Shown: positions 1 through 9,276 of the stretch, one piece after another
How the letters are laid out: each line of letters starts with the position of its first letter
Position numbering within the stretch: the stretch's first letter is position 1
NCBI RefSeq assembly: GCF_000987775.1
Contig: NZ_LAHO01000013.1
Coordinates: 62,001 to 126,000, forward strand
Length of the DNA stretch: 64,000 nt
Reading direction: 5' to 3'
DNA from: Arsukibacterium ikkense
GTDB lineage: Bacteria; Pseudomonadota; Gammaproteobacteria; Enterobacterales; Alteromonadaceae
Program-made: the position numbers and the translations under genes
Notes under the pieces: model-generated
Seen by the model: the letters and a program-made list of their open reading frames with translations, nothing else
Told to the model about the DNA's origin: nothing
The model's database searches: none

Positions 1-1574
1 GCCCGGTCATACTTCTGGTTACCGAGCTTGGCCGGTACCTTCTGGCTGCTTTGCAGCCTGGGCACTGCCAGTTGCAGGTTAGTTTCGCCGCGCAGCAGCG
101 GCCGGGCCGCTGGTAATAATTGCAGCACCGAGTTACGGGTAATATCTTGCTGTAAATAGCCAAAATGCACCAGCTGGCGTAACACACTGAGCCAGTAATC
201 GTGGCTGTGATCTTTGCCCAGACCCCAGGTGCTGAGTTTATCGTGCGCCTGCTCGCGGATTTTCTGGTTCTGACTGCCGCGCAGTACCTCAATCACATGC
301 GCCATGCCGTAACTTTGTTCTACCCGGTACACACAAGACAGCGCTTTACGGGCCAGCTCGGTGGCATCAAATTGCTGCGGCGGGTTTAAGCAAATATCGC
401 AGTTACCACAGCGCTGCTGGCGGGCTTCACCAAAGTAATTCAGCAGTACCAGGCGGCGGCAGGTCTGGGCTTCGGCAAAGGCGGCCATCGCCTGAAAGCG
501 TTGCCAGGCCACTTCGGCCCGGGCAGGGTTTTCTTCGGCTTCCAGCCAGCGTTTCATGCGGGTAATGTCGGCCGGGTCAAACAGCATTAAGGCTTCAGCC
601 GGCACGCCATCGCGACCGGCGCGGCCGGTTTCCTGATAATAAGCTTCAATGGTGCGCGGCAATTCAAAGTGAATAACAAAGCGGATATTTGATTTGTTCA
701 CTCCCATGCCAAACGCCACGGTGGCGACGATGATCTGAATATCATCCCGCTTAAAATCGTCCTGTACCCGGCCACGTTGCTCGCTGTCATGGCCGGCGTG
801 GTAAGCCGCTACTTTAAAACCGCGCTCGCGAAGTTGGCCGCTCAGCTCATCGACTTTACGCCGCGAGCTGCAATAAATAATACCGGCCGTGCCGTCCTGC
901 TCTTTTAAATAGCTGACCACCTGCTCCAGTGGCCGGAATTTTTCCTGCACGGTGTAACGGATATTGGGCCGGTCGAAACTGCCGGTATAAATGCAGGGGT
1001 TTTGCAATGTCAGCTGCTGCACAATGTCCTGACGCGTGGCAATATCGGCGGTGGCGGTTAATGCCATTACCGGTACACTGGCAAAGCGCTGCTTTAACAG
1101 CGCCAGCGCCATATAGTCTGGCCTGAAATCGTGGCCCCACTGCGAAATACAATGCGCTTCATCAATGGCAAACAGGCTGACGCCAACGTCAGTTAGCCGA
1201 TCGAGAAAAGCCGGTTGTAATAAACGCTCGGGGGCGACATACAGCAGCTTTAACTCACCACGGCGTAGCCTGGCAAACACCTCTAATACCGCTTCGCGGC
1301 TGAGGCTACTATTAACAAATTCGGCGGCAATACCATTGGCCTGCAAGGCGTCGACCTGATCTTTCATCAGCGACATCAGTGGCGACACCACTATGGTTAC
1401 CTGCGGCAAATGCAGCGCGGGTAACTGATAACACAAGGATTTGCCGCCACCGGTGGGTAGCAGCACAAAGCTGTCGCGGCCATTTAACGCAGCGTCAATA
1501 ATTTCGGCCTGGCCATCGCGAAAAGCGCTGTAACCAAAGGCTTGTTTAAGCGTAGCTAATAACTGTTCTGACAC
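1..1574 (-). CDS. recQ: ATP-dependent DNA helicase RecQ (3' end outside window)
   Basis: RecQ unwinds DNA 3'-5' in recombination repair and replication-fork rescue. Reading the minus strand from a GTG at 1574 gives MSEQLLATLKQAFGYSAFRDGQ, then Walker A LLPTGGGKSLCYQLPA, Walker B AIDEAHCISQWGHDFRPDY, the TATAD motif III, and the helicase C domain with GRAGRDG. The zinc-binding cysteines (CRR..CGNCDIC) follow, then the start of the winged helix. The frame runs open to base 1, so about 525 codons are visible and the C-terminal HRDC part is missing. The GTG start is supported by alignment with the family N-terminus; no strong ribosome-binding site is seen. It is divergent from pdhR with a gap of about 300 bp. 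Confidence 0.95.
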   Translation of the reverse strand, partial: MSEQLLATLKQAFGYSAFRDGQAEIIDAALNGRDSFVLLPTGGGKSLCYQLPALHLPQVTIVVSPLMSLMKDQVDALQANGIAAEFVNSSLSREAVLEVFARLRRGELKLLYVAPERLLQPAFLDRLTDVGVSLFAIDEAHCISQWGHDFRPDYMALALLKQRFASVPVMALTATADIATRQDIVQQLTLQNPCIYTGSFDRPNIRYTVQEKFRPLEQVVSYLKEQDGTAGIIYCSSRRKVDELSGQLRERGFKVAAYHAGHDSEQRGRVQDDFKRDDIQIIVATVAFGMGVNKSNIRFVIHFELPRTIEAYYQETGRAGRDGVPAEALMLFDPADITRMKRWLEAEENPARAEVAWQRFQAMAAFAEAQTCRRLVLLNYFGEARQQRCGNCDICLNPPQQFDATELARKALSCVYRVEQSYGMAHVIEVLRGSQNQKIREQAHDKLSTWGLGKDHSHDYWLSVLRQLVHFGYLQQDITRNSVLQLLPAARPLLRGETNLQLAVPRLQSSQKVPAKLGNQKYDR

Positions 1575-1671
1575 GCGCCGACAATACCGTTAAAAAAACA
1601 GCGGCTATTGTATGCGTAACGCCCGCTAATTTACAGCTTTGCCGCCAGTGGATTTTATTGTCAGCATTTAA

Positions 1672-1686
1672 CTTGGTCAGACCAAT
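1672..1686. promoter_or_regulatory. PdhR operator, upstream copy
   Basis: CTTGGTCAGACCAAT matches the PdhR consensus ATTGGTNNNACCAAT at 14 of 15 positions. It is a near-perfect inverted repeat in the recQ-pdhR intergenic region, about 190 bp before the pdhR start. With the second copy downstream it suggests pyruvate-sensitive repression of the pdh operon by PdhR. Confidence 0.75.
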
Positions 1687-1818
1687 TGCATACTGCCTGC
1701 GTTGCTCCGCTATTTTTTGAGTTTATACTCTAATTAAAATTTGTTTTTGCCTTTGCTGTGGATCTCTGCTTTATTTACTTGTTATTGTAAAAATGCTACC
1801 GTAACGCCACTTTTAACT

Positions 1819-1833
1819 ATTGGTAAGACCAAT
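1819..1833. promoter_or_regulatory. PdhR operator, promoter-proximal copy
   Basis: ATTGGTAAGACCAAT is an exact match to the PdhR consensus ATTGGTNNNACCAAT and lies 40 bp before the pdhR ATG. In E. coli the autoregulatory site is in the same position, overlapping the transcription start of pdhR-aceEF-lpd. Together with the copy at 1672 it makes a two-operator arrangement. Confidence 0.85.
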
Positions 1834-1872
1834 TTACCGCTGTCGCATAAATAAGGACTTTACTAACCCATT

Positions 1873-2631
1873 ATGGCTGATTTAAAAATAAAGCCAGCAA
1901 AGCTGTCTGATCAGATAGTGGCGCAACTGGAACACCTGCTATTGGAAGGCAGTTTCGCGCCCGGGCAAAAGTTGCCGTCTGAGCGCGAGTTAGCGGAACG
2001 TTTTGCGGTATCCAGGCCCTCGTTACGTGAAGCTATTCAAAAGCTGGAAGCCAGGGGCTTGGTTAGCCGGCGCCAGGGGGGCGGTACCTATGTCTGCGAT
2101 AATCTGGTAAAGGATTTAACCGATCCGTTATTTAGCCTGATGGCGCAGTATCCGGATTCACAATTTGATTTTCTGGAGTTCCGCCATGCCTTAGAGGGCA
2201 TTTGTGCTTATTATGCGGCACTGCGCGGTACCGAGAGCGATCATAAAAAAATCAAAAGCTTATACGAAGAAATTTGCCTGAATCAGCAGTTTCAGGATGC
2301 CGAGGCTGAAGCCAAGGCGGTTAGCCAGTTTTATCTGGCAGTGGCCGAAGCATCACATAATGTGGTGTTGTTACACCTGGTAAGAAGTTTAACACCGTTA
2401 ACGGAACAGAATATCCGCCTTAATCTGGCGGCATTGCAACAGCGTGACGGCATAGCCGAAAAGCTGAATGATCACCGGCGCCGTCTGATGCAAGCGGTGA
2501 TCAGCCGCCAGCCTGAGCTGGCCCGGCAGGCCAGTAATGGCCATTTGGCGTTTATTGAAGAAGCCTTGTTAGCGCTGGACAAAGAGCGCTCGCGGATCGA
2601 ACGCTCGTTGCGCCGCTCGCAACAGGGTTAA
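1873..2631 (+). CDS. pdhR: Pyruvate dehydrogenase operon repressor PdhR (GntR/FadR family)
   Basis: PdhR represses the pyruvate dehydrogenase operon and is released by pyruvate. The 252-residue protein has an N-terminal GntR winged helix (residues 10-75, with LPSERELAERFAVSRPSLREAI and the GGGTYV turn) and a helical FadR-type FCD effector domain (about 85-235). Length is normal for the family. The ATG at 1873 puts the DNA-binding domain at the expected distance from the start. It is first in the pdh block, 52 bp before aceE, and two PdhR boxes precede it, so autoregulation is likely. Confidence 0.95.
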   Translation: MADLKIKPAKLSDQIVAQLEHLLLEGSFAPGQKLPSERELAERFAVSRPSLREAIQKLEARGLVSRRQGGGTYVCDNLVKDLTDPLFSLMAQYPDSQFDFLEFRHALEGICAYYAALRGTESDHKKIKSLYEEICLNQQFQDAEAEAKAVSQFYLAVAEASHNVVLLHLVRSLTPLTEQNIRLNLAALQQRDGIAEKLNDHRRRLMQAVISRQPELARQASNGHLAFIEEALLALDKERSRIERSLRRSQQG

Positions 2632-2683
2632 AACAACTAATTTTCAGCGCCCGCGGGCGTGAACAACCATAGGAAACCTCGAT

Positions 2684-5350
2684 ATGTCTGAAGTCAGCAA
2701 GATTGACATCGATGCTCTGGAAACAAAAGAGTGGCTGGAAGCGCTGGAGTCAGTGGTGCGCACCGAAGGTATTGAGCGGGCGCAGTTCCTGCTTGAACAG
2801 GTATTAGAGCAGGCCCGCTTAGAAGGCGTGGCCATGCCAACCGGTGTTACCACTAACTACATTAATACTATCCCGCCGCAGCAAGAGCCGGCCTACCCGG
2901 GCGATGTCAATCTGGAGCGGCGTATTCGCTCGGTTATTCGCTGGAATGCCATTATGATCGTGCTGCGCGGCTCGAAAAAAGAGCTGGATCTGGGCGGCCA
3001 TATGGCCTCGTTCCAATCTTCAGCCGCGTTTTACGAAACCTGTTTTAACCACTTTTTCCGCGCACCGAATGACAAAGACGGTGGCGACTTAGTCTATTAT
3101 CAGGGCCATATTTCGCCGGGAATTTATGCCCGCGCCTTTGTCGAAGGCCGCTTAACGGCTGCCCAGCTTGATGGTTTTCGCCAGGAAGTCGACGGCAAAG
3201 GTTTATCAAGCTACCCGCACCCGAAATTAATGCCTGAGTTCTGGCAGTTCCCGACGGTTTCTATGGGTTTAGGCCCGATCGCCTCTATTTATCAGGCGCG
3301 GTTTTTAAAGTATTTAAATGGCCGCGGTTTAAAAGACACCACAGAGCAACGGGTGTATGCCTTTTTAGGTGATGGCGAGATGGACGAGCCGGAGTCACGC
3401 GGTGCCATCAGCTTTGCCGCTCGCGAAAAACTGAATAACCTGTGCTTTTTAGTTAACTGTAACCTGCAGCGCCTCGATGGCCCTGTAATGGGTAACGGTA
3501 AAATCATCCAGGAACTGGAAGGCTTATTCCGTGGCGCCGGCTGGAATGTGATTAAAGTGGTGTGGGGCCGCGGCTGGGATAAACTGCTGGCCAAAGACAC
3601 CACCGGTAAGCTGTTGCAGCTGATGAACGAAACGGTCGACGGTGACTACCAGGCCTACAAAGCCAACGACGGCGCCTTTGTGCGCAAGCACTTCTTTGGC
3701 CGTTATCCGGAAACCACCGCGCTGGTGGCGGATATGACCGACGAAGAAATCTTTGCCTTAAAACGCGGTGGCCACGAGCCATCCAAGCTGTTTGCCGCCT
3801 TTAAGGCAGCGCAAAACTGCACCGACAAGCCCACTGTTATTCTGGCCAAAACCGTCAAAGGTTATGGCATGGGCGATGCGGCCGAGGGTAAGAACATTGC
3901 CCACCAGGTGAAAAAGATGGACTTAACCCACGTGCTGCAATTACGCAAACGCCTGGGGCTGGAAGACTATATCAGTGAAGACGCGGTAGCTGACTTACCC
4001 TACATTGAACTGCCAAAAGGCTCGCCTGAGCTGCAATACCTGCACGACCGCCGTCAGGCGCTGCATGGTTACACTCCGGTACGCTTGCCTAATTTCACCA
4101 AGCCGTTAACCCTGCCAGAACTGGAGGCTTTTGAGCCATTGCTGGTAGAGCAAAAGCGTGAAATATCCACCACCATGGGTTACACCCGTATTCTGAATAT
4201 TCTGTTAAAAGACGAACATATCGGTAAGCAAATAGTGCCGATTATTGCCGATGAAGCCCGTACTTTCGGTATGGAAGGCTTGTTCCGGCAAATTGGTATT
4301 TATAACCCGGGCGGCCAGACCTATACGCCGGAAGACCGTTCTGTGGTCAGCTACTACAAAGAAGACACTGGCGGCCAGGTACTGCAGGAAGGTATTAACG
4401 AACTGGGCGCCATGTCGTCCTGGGTAGCGGCAGCCACCTCATACAGCACCAACGATTTGCCGATGATCCCGTTCTACATTTACTACTCGATGTTTGGTTT
4501 CCAGCGGGTAGGCGATATGGCCTGGATGGCGGGCGATCAGCAGGCGCGCGGTTTCCTGTTAGGCGCCACGGCCGGCCGTACCACACTAAACGGTGAAGGC
4601 TTGCAGCACGAAGATGGCCACAGCCATGTACTGGCCAGTACAGTGCCAAACTGTATTTCGTACGACCCAACCTATGTTTACGAGCTGGCGGTAATTATGC
4701 AGGACGGTATTCGTCGCATGTATGGCCCGGATCAGGAAAACATTTATTACTACATTACGGTAATGAATGAAAACTACCACCACCCGGCCATGCCAAAAGG
4801 CGCCGAAGAAGGCATTCGCCGCGGTATTTATAAACTGGAGTCGTACAACGGCGATCGCGGCAAGGTGCAGCTGTTAGGCTCGGGCACCATCTTTAATGAA
4901 GTGCGCAAAGCGGCTGAGATTTTAAGCAAAGATTACGGCGTTGCCTCTGATGTGTACTCGGTTACCTCGTTTAACGAGCTGGCGCGCGATGGTCAGGACG
5001 TTGAGCGTTACAACATGTTACACCCGGACGCTAAGGACAAAACGCCGTTTATTGCCACGGTAATGAACACGGCGCCAGCGATTGCCGCAACCGACTATAT
5101 GAAAAACTACGCCGAGCAGGTACGGGCCTTTTTACCGGCTGTGTCTTACAAGGTGCTGGGTACCGATGGTTATGGCCGCTCTGACAGCCGTGAGAACCTG
5201 CGCCGGCATTTTGAAGTGAACGCTGGTTACATCGTCGTTGCTGCGCTGACCGAGCTGGTAAAACAAGGCGAGCTGAAAAAAGCGGTGGTAAGCGAGGCCA
5301 TTAAGAAATTTGGCATTGATACGGCCAAAACCAATCCGCTGTACGCGTAA
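2684..5350 (+). CDS. aceE: Pyruvate dehydrogenase E1 component, homodimeric type
   Basis: This is the thiamine-diphosphate-dependent E1 subunit, which decarboxylates pyruvate and acetylates the lipoyl groups of AceF. The 888-residue length is typical of the single-chain gammaproteobacterial enzyme. The N-terminus shows ALESVVRTEGIERAQFLLEQ, the ThDP/Mg motif is GDGEMDEPESRGAI followed by NLQRLDGPV, and the C-terminal domain contains LGTDGYGRSDSRENLRRHFEV. AGGAAACCTCGAT precedes the ATG. It is followed 11 bp later by aceF, forming the classic operon. Confidence 0.98.
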   Translation: MSEVSKIDIDALETKEWLEALESVVRTEGIERAQFLLEQVLEQARLEGVAMPTGVTTNYINTIPPQQEPAYPGDVNLERRIRSVIRWNAIMIVLRGSKKELDLGGHMASFQSSAAFYETCFNHFFRAPNDKDGGDLVYYQGHISPGIYARAFVEGRLTAAQLDGFRQEVDGKGLSSYPHPKLMPEFWQFPTVSMGLGPIASIYQARFLKYLNGRGLKDTTEQRVYAFLGDGEMDEPESRGAISFAAREKLNNLCFLVNCNLQRLDGPVMGNGKIIQELEGLFRGAGWNVIKVVWGRGWDKLLAKDTTGKLLQLMNETVDGDYQAYKANDGAFVRKHFFGRYPETTALVADMTDEEIFALKRGGHEPSKLFAAFKAAQNCTDKPTVILAKTVKGYGMGDAAEGKNIAHQVKKMDLTHVLQLRKRLGLEDYISEDAVADLPYIELPKGSPELQYLHDRRQALHGYTPVRLPNFTKPLTLPELEAFEPLLVEQKREISTTMGYTRILNILLKDEHIGKQIVPIIADEARTFGMEGLFRQIGIYNPGGQTYTPEDRSVVSYYKEDTGGQVLQEGINELGAMSSWVAAATSYSTNDLPMIPFYIYYSMFGFQRVGDMAWMAGDQQARGFLLGATAGRTTLNGEGLQHEDGHSHVLASTVPNCISYDPTYVYELAVIMQDGIRRMYGPDQENIYYYITVMNENYHHPAMPKGAEEGIRRGIYKLESYNGDRGKVQLLGSGTIFNEVRKAAEILSKDYGVASDVYSVTSFNELARDGQDVERYNMLHPDAKDKTPFIATVMNTAPAIAATDYMKNYAEQVRAFLPAVSYKVLGTDGYGRSDSRENLRRHFEVNAGYIVVAALTELVKQGELKKAVVSEAIKKFGIDTAKTNPLYA

Positions 5351-5361
5351 GGGGATAACGT

Positions 5362-6996
5362 ATGACGATTGATATTAAAGTGCCGGACATTGGTGCAGAT
5401 GAAGTTGAAGTAACCGAAATTATGGTTAAAGTCGGCGATAAGGTTGCAGCCGATCAGTCTTTAATTAACGTGGAAGGCGACAAAGCCGCCATGGAAATAC
5501 CGGCCAGCGCAGGCGGTGTGGTCAAAGAAATTAAAGTAAAAACCGGCGACATGGTGAAAACCGGCAGCCTGATTATGATTTTTGAAGGCGAAAGCGCTGG
5601 CGAAGATAAAGCCGATGAAAAGCCCGCTGCAGCTAAAAAAGCAGACGAGCCAAAGGCGGATAGTGCCCCAGCCAAAAAAACAGGCGGCAGCGCCAGCAAA
5701 AACGTTGAAGTGCCTGACATTGGTGGCGACCCGGTAGAAGTGACTGAAATTCTGGTAAAAGTGGGTGACAGCGTTAAAGCTGACCAGTCACTGCTCAGTG
5801 TTGAAGGCGATAAAGCCAGTATGGAAGTACCGGCGCCGTTCGATGGCAAGGTCACAGAAATTAAGGTGAGCGTTGGCGATAAAGTGTCGACCGGCAGCCT
5901 GATTATGGTATTTGCCGCTGCGGCTGATGGCGAGGCAGCACCTGCCGACGCACCACCAGCAGCAGAAAAAGCCGAAGCAAAAACTGACACTGCGCCAAAA
6001 GCGGAAACTAAAACGCCAGAAAGCGCAGCGTCCAGCGACGGCTTTGTTGAGAACAGCGCCTATGCCCATGCCTCACCGGTTATTCGCCGCTTAGCGCGTG
6101 AGTTTGGCATTAACCTGGCCAAGGTGAAAGGCAGTGGCCGTAAAGGCCGGGTAGTAAAAGAAGATGTGCAAAGCTATGTTAAGCAGCTGGTGCAGCGGGT
6201 TGAAAGTGGTGCGGCCTCTGCTGGTTCTGCTGGCGGTGGCAATAGCATGGGCTTTGATTTAATCGCCTGGCCGAAAGTCGACTTTAGCAAATTTGGCGAA
6301 GTAGAAAGCAAGCCGTTATCGCGCATTCAAAAGCTGTCGGGTAATAACCTGCACCGCAACTGGGTGCGCATTCCGCATGTTACCCAGTTTGACGAAGCCG
6401 ATATTACCGGCCTGGAGGACTTCCGCAAAGAGCAGAATGCCTTAGCCGATAAGAAAAAGCTGGGCGTGAAATACACGCCGCTGGTATTTATTATGAAGGC
6501 GGTGGCCAAGGCGCTGGAAGATTACCCGACCTTTTGCAGCTCGCTGTCGGACGATGGCCAAAGCCTGATTATGAAGAAGTATATTCACCTGGGCATAGCG
6601 GTAGATACGCCCAACGGGCTAGTGGTGCCGGTGGTAAAAGACGTTAACAAAAAAGGCATTATTGAGCTGTCACGCGAGCTGATGGACATCTCGGCCAAGG
6701 CGCGGGAAGGTAAGTTGACAGCTGCCGATATGCAGGGCGGCTGCTTTACTATCTCCAGTTTAGGCGGCATTGGCGGCACGGCGTTTACGCCGATAGTTAA
6801 CGCGCCGGAAGTGGCCATTCTGGGGGTATCGAAATCTGAGATTAAACCCAAATGGAACGGTAAAGAGTTCGAACCTAAGTTAATGGTGCCGTTGTCGGTA
6901 TCTTACGACCATAGGGTAATTGACGGTGCCTTAGCAGCACGCTTTACTGCCACTTTGGCCAGTTACCTGGCCGATATCCGGCAAATTATTATGTAA
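5362..6996 (+). CDS. aceF: Pyruvate dehydrogenase E2, dihydrolipoyl acetyltransferase
   Basis: E2 core of the pyruvate dehydrogenase complex; it transfers acetyl from lipoyl-lysine to CoA. The 544 residues contain two lipoyl domains (about 1-75 and 115-190), each with its modified lysine in [12 protein letters not shown] and [12 protein letters not shown]. Alanine/lysine-rich linkers separate them, followed by the E3-binding domain ([21 protein letters not shown]) and the catalytic domain ending in [15 protein letters not shown] with the active-site His. E. coli AceF has three lipoyl domains; this one has two. The ribosome-binding site is AAGGGGATAACGT before the ATG. Confidence 0.97.
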   Translation: MTIDIKVPDIGADEVEVTEIMVKVGDKVAADQSLINVEGDKAAMEIPASAGGVVKEIKVKTGDMVKTGSLIMIFEGESAGEDKADEKPAAAKKADEPKADSAPAKKTGGSASKNVEVPDIGGDPVEVTEILVKVGDSVKADQSLLSVEGDKASMEVPAPFDGKVTEIKVSVGDKVSTGSLIMVFAAAADGEAAPADAPPAAEKAEAKTDTAPKAETKTPESAASSDGFVENSAYAHASPVIRRLAREFGINLAKVKGSGRKGRVVKEDVQSYVKQLVQRVESGAASAGSAGGGNSMGFDLIAWPKVDFSKFGEVESKPLSRIQKLSGNNLHRNWVRIPHVTQFDEADITGLEDFRKEQNALADKKKLGVKYTPLVFIMKAVAKALEDYPTFCSSLSDDGQSLIMKKYIHLGIAVDTPNGLVVPVVKDVNKKGIIELSRELMDISAKAREGKLTAADMQGGCFTISSLGGIGGTAFTPIVNAPEVAILGVSKSEIKPKWNGKEFEPKLMVPLSVSYDHRVIDGALAARFTATLASYLADIRQIIM

Positions 6997-7003
6997 AAGT
7001 AGC

Positions 7004-7031
7004 TTACGCCAGCAAAAACTGGCGTAATTTT
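7004..7031 (+). terminator. Rho-independent terminator after aceF
   Basis: A perfect 9-bp stem TTACGCCAG / CTGGCGTAA with a 6-base loop is followed by a short T-rich run. It starts 8 bp after the aceF stop. It probably attenuates read-through and implies a separate promoter for lpd, which begins 130 bp later. Confidence 0.75.
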
Positions 7032-7161
7032 ACATTAGTAACGCAATCTTGGGTTACAGAGCGGCGGCTCTGATGTTAAAATTCCGCCACTATTTTCGCC
7101 TGATAGCCGTACCCTACAAAGTAATGCTGTCAGAAAACCGGACAAATATGAAGGTAATACG

Positions 7162-8574
7162 ATGAGCAACGATATCAAAACTCAGTTAGTAGTCGTGGGC
7201 GCAGGCCCTGGTGGTTATTCTGCAGCATTCCGTGCCGCAGATTTAGGTTTAGACGTTACCCTGGTTGAAGCGCGCGGCACCTTAGGTGGCGTTTGCTTAA
7301 ACGTCGGTTGTATTCCGTCTAAAGCCTTATTACACGTTGCTAAAGTGATTGACGACGCCCACGATATGGCGTCGCACGGCGTGACTTTTGGTGAGCCGAA
7401 AATTGATTTAGACAAAATCCGCAGCTGGAAAGACAAAGTGGTCAGCCAGTTAACCAATGGCCTGGGCGGCATGGCGAAAATGCGTAAGGTTAAGGTAGTA
7501 AACGGTTTCGGTAAATTCACCGGTGCTAACACCTTACAGGTAGGCGACACCAAAATTACCTTTGAACACGCCATTATCGCCGCCGGTTCAGAGCCGGTAG
7601 CGCTGCCGTTTATTCCAAAAGATGACGACCGGGTAATTGATTCAACCGGCGCGCTGGAATTAAAAGATATTCCGGGCGAAATGCTGGTATTAGGTGGCGG
7701 TATTATCGGCCTGGAGATGGGTACTGTGTATCGTGCACTGGGTTCTAAAGTATCGGTAGTAGAATTTGCTGATCAGTTAGTACCGGCCGCTGATGCCGAT
7801 CTGGTAAAAGCCTACACCAAGTACAACAGCAAAAAATTCAACATTATGTTGTCGACCAAGGTTACTGCGGTTGAAGCGAAGAAAGACGGTTTATACGTGA
7901 CTTTTGAAGGCAAAAACGCCCCGGATAAAGCAGTACGTTATGACAAAATTTTAGTCGCCGTTGGCCGTAAGCCAAACGGTAACCTGTTAGACGCCACTAA
8001 AGCCGGGGTTAAGGTAGACGAGCGCGGCTTTATCAATGTTGATAAGCAGCTGCGTACCAACGTTAGCCACATTCACGCCATTGGTGACGTTATCGGCCAG
8101 CCGATGTTAGCGCACAAAGCCGTGCATGAAGGCCACGTAGCGGCTGAAGTGATTGCTGGCATGAAGCACTACTTCGACCCACGCTGCATTCCATCAGTCG
8201 CTTACACCGACCCGGAAATGGCCTGGACTGGCGTTACCGAGAAAGAAGCGAAAGAGCAGGGTTTAAAAGTAGAAACCGCTACCTTCCCATGGGCAGCCTC
8301 AGGCCGCGCCATTGCTTCTGCCCGTACTGAAGGCTTTACCAAGCTGATTTTCGACAAAGAAACGCACCGTATTTTAGGTGGCGCTATTGTTGGTATTAAT
8401 GCCGGTGAAATGCTGGGCGAAATCTGCTTAGCAGTAGAAATGGGTGCCGACGCTGAAGATATCGCGTTAACCATCCACGCTCACCCAACCCTGAACGAGT
8501 CTATCGGTTTAGCGGCAGAGATCTACGAAGGTAGCATCACTGACTTACCTAACCCGAAAGCCAAGAAAAAGTAA
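7162..8574 (+). CDS. lpd: Dihydrolipoyl dehydrogenase (E3)
   Basis: FAD enzyme that reoxidises the dihydrolipoyl groups of the pyruvate and 2-oxoglutarate dehydrogenase and glycine cleavage complexes using NAD+. The 470-residue chain has the FAD Rossmann motif VVGAGPGGYSAAFRAADLG (about 9-28), the redox-active disulfide CLNVGCIPSK, the NAD motif VLGGGIIGLEMG (about 175) and the C-terminal catalytic HAHPTLNES His-Glu pair. Its own promoter is likely, because a terminator separates it from aceF and it has partners outside this operon. Confidence 0.98.
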   Translation: MSNDIKTQLVVVGAGPGGYSAAFRAADLGLDVTLVEARGTLGGVCLNVGCIPSKALLHVAKVIDDAHDMASHGVTFGEPKIDLDKIRSWKDKVVSQLTNGLGGMAKMRKVKVVNGFGKFTGANTLQVGDTKITFEHAIIAAGSEPVALPFIPKDDDRVIDSTGALELKDIPGEMLVLGGGIIGLEMGTVYRALGSKVSVVEFADQLVPAADADLVKAYTKYNSKKFNIMLSTKVTAVEAKKDGLYVTFEGKNAPDKAVRYDKILVAVGRKPNGNLLDATKAGVKVDERGFINVDKQLRTNVSHIHAIGDVIGQPMLAHKAVHEGHVAAEVIAGMKHYFDPRCIPSVAYTDPEMAWTGVTEKEAKEQGLKVETATFPWAASGRAIASARTEGFTKLIFDKETHRILGGAIVGINAGEMLGEICLAVEMGADAEDIALTIHAHPTLNESIGLAAEIYEGSITDLPNPKAKKK

Positions 8575-8597
8575 TTTTCTGGGTTGTTAGATAAGAC

Positions 8598-8625
8598 AAA
8601 GGCCGCAATTGCGGCCTTTTTGTTA
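8598..8625 (+). terminator. Rho-independent terminator after lpd
   Basis: The hairpin AAAGGCCGC / GCGGCCTTT is followed by a T run (TTTTTGTTA). It closes the pdh block and faces the convergent cyclase gene. A nearly identical hairpin with the same flanking GTTAGATAA occurs at 16328-16364. Confidence 0.85.
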
Positions 8626-9086
8626 CTATGAAAATCATTCAGCTTTATGAAAATCATTCAGCTTTATGGTTCCATTCAGGTACTTGAATTTTAACGTGCT
8701 TTCCATTGAGTTTTGTTGAGTAAGCCAGCAATTCTCCTTCAGCTTTTATGTTTATAGTTGTTTCATCGATTATGGTCGCTCCCGAATATTTTTCTGCAAT
8801 TTCTTCATATGCTGGTTGGTTCAGGTAAGTTTCACCTGCGGGAGCTCCACCCATTCTGCATGCATAAACCACGGGTTGCCCTACTACTGTAAGAGCACCA
8901 GCAATGTTTAACAAATGCACATTTCCAAAATCGATACCCACACCTAAACCCACGTTTTTCAATACCGTGGTGAAACTTGAACGATGCTCTTTGTATCTTT
9001 CGTAAAACACTTTATGCGCTTCCTGGCTAGCCTTTAATGCATAAAATCCTGCGTCTGAGCCTGAGTAGAATCTGGTAAAGTACGCT

Positions 9087-9091
9087 AGAAT
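9087..9091. repeat. Target-site duplication, left copy (AGAAT)
   Basis: AGAAT directly precedes the left end of the IS (TGCGTATTCTG) and is repeated at 11677-11681 directly after the right end. Keeping only one copy restores the interrupted cyclase frame. Confidence 0.85.
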
Positions 9092-9276
9092 TGCGTATTC
9101 TGCCCCAAAGTGAACACTGATTCTGGTTTTATGTGAACACCCGTACTGATTTAATGTGAACACCTATTCTGGCGCAAAGTGAACACTTTTGCCCGATTTC
9201 CAGAATCAGTGTTCACATAATTCCAGAATGCTTTTCCCGCGTTGATTGTTACCACTGATAACCTATTCATTTTCAG

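Noticed and set aside
201..1359. Several short frames on both strands over 201-1359
   Set aside because: The minus-strand RecQ frame covers the region continuously with all helicase motifs.
5454..5990. Long open frame of 178 codons antisense to aceF
   Set aside because: It lies over the repetitive lipoyl domains and Ala/Lys linkers; its Ser/Pro/Thr-rich product is the reverse image of aceF coding bias, with no ribosome-binding site.
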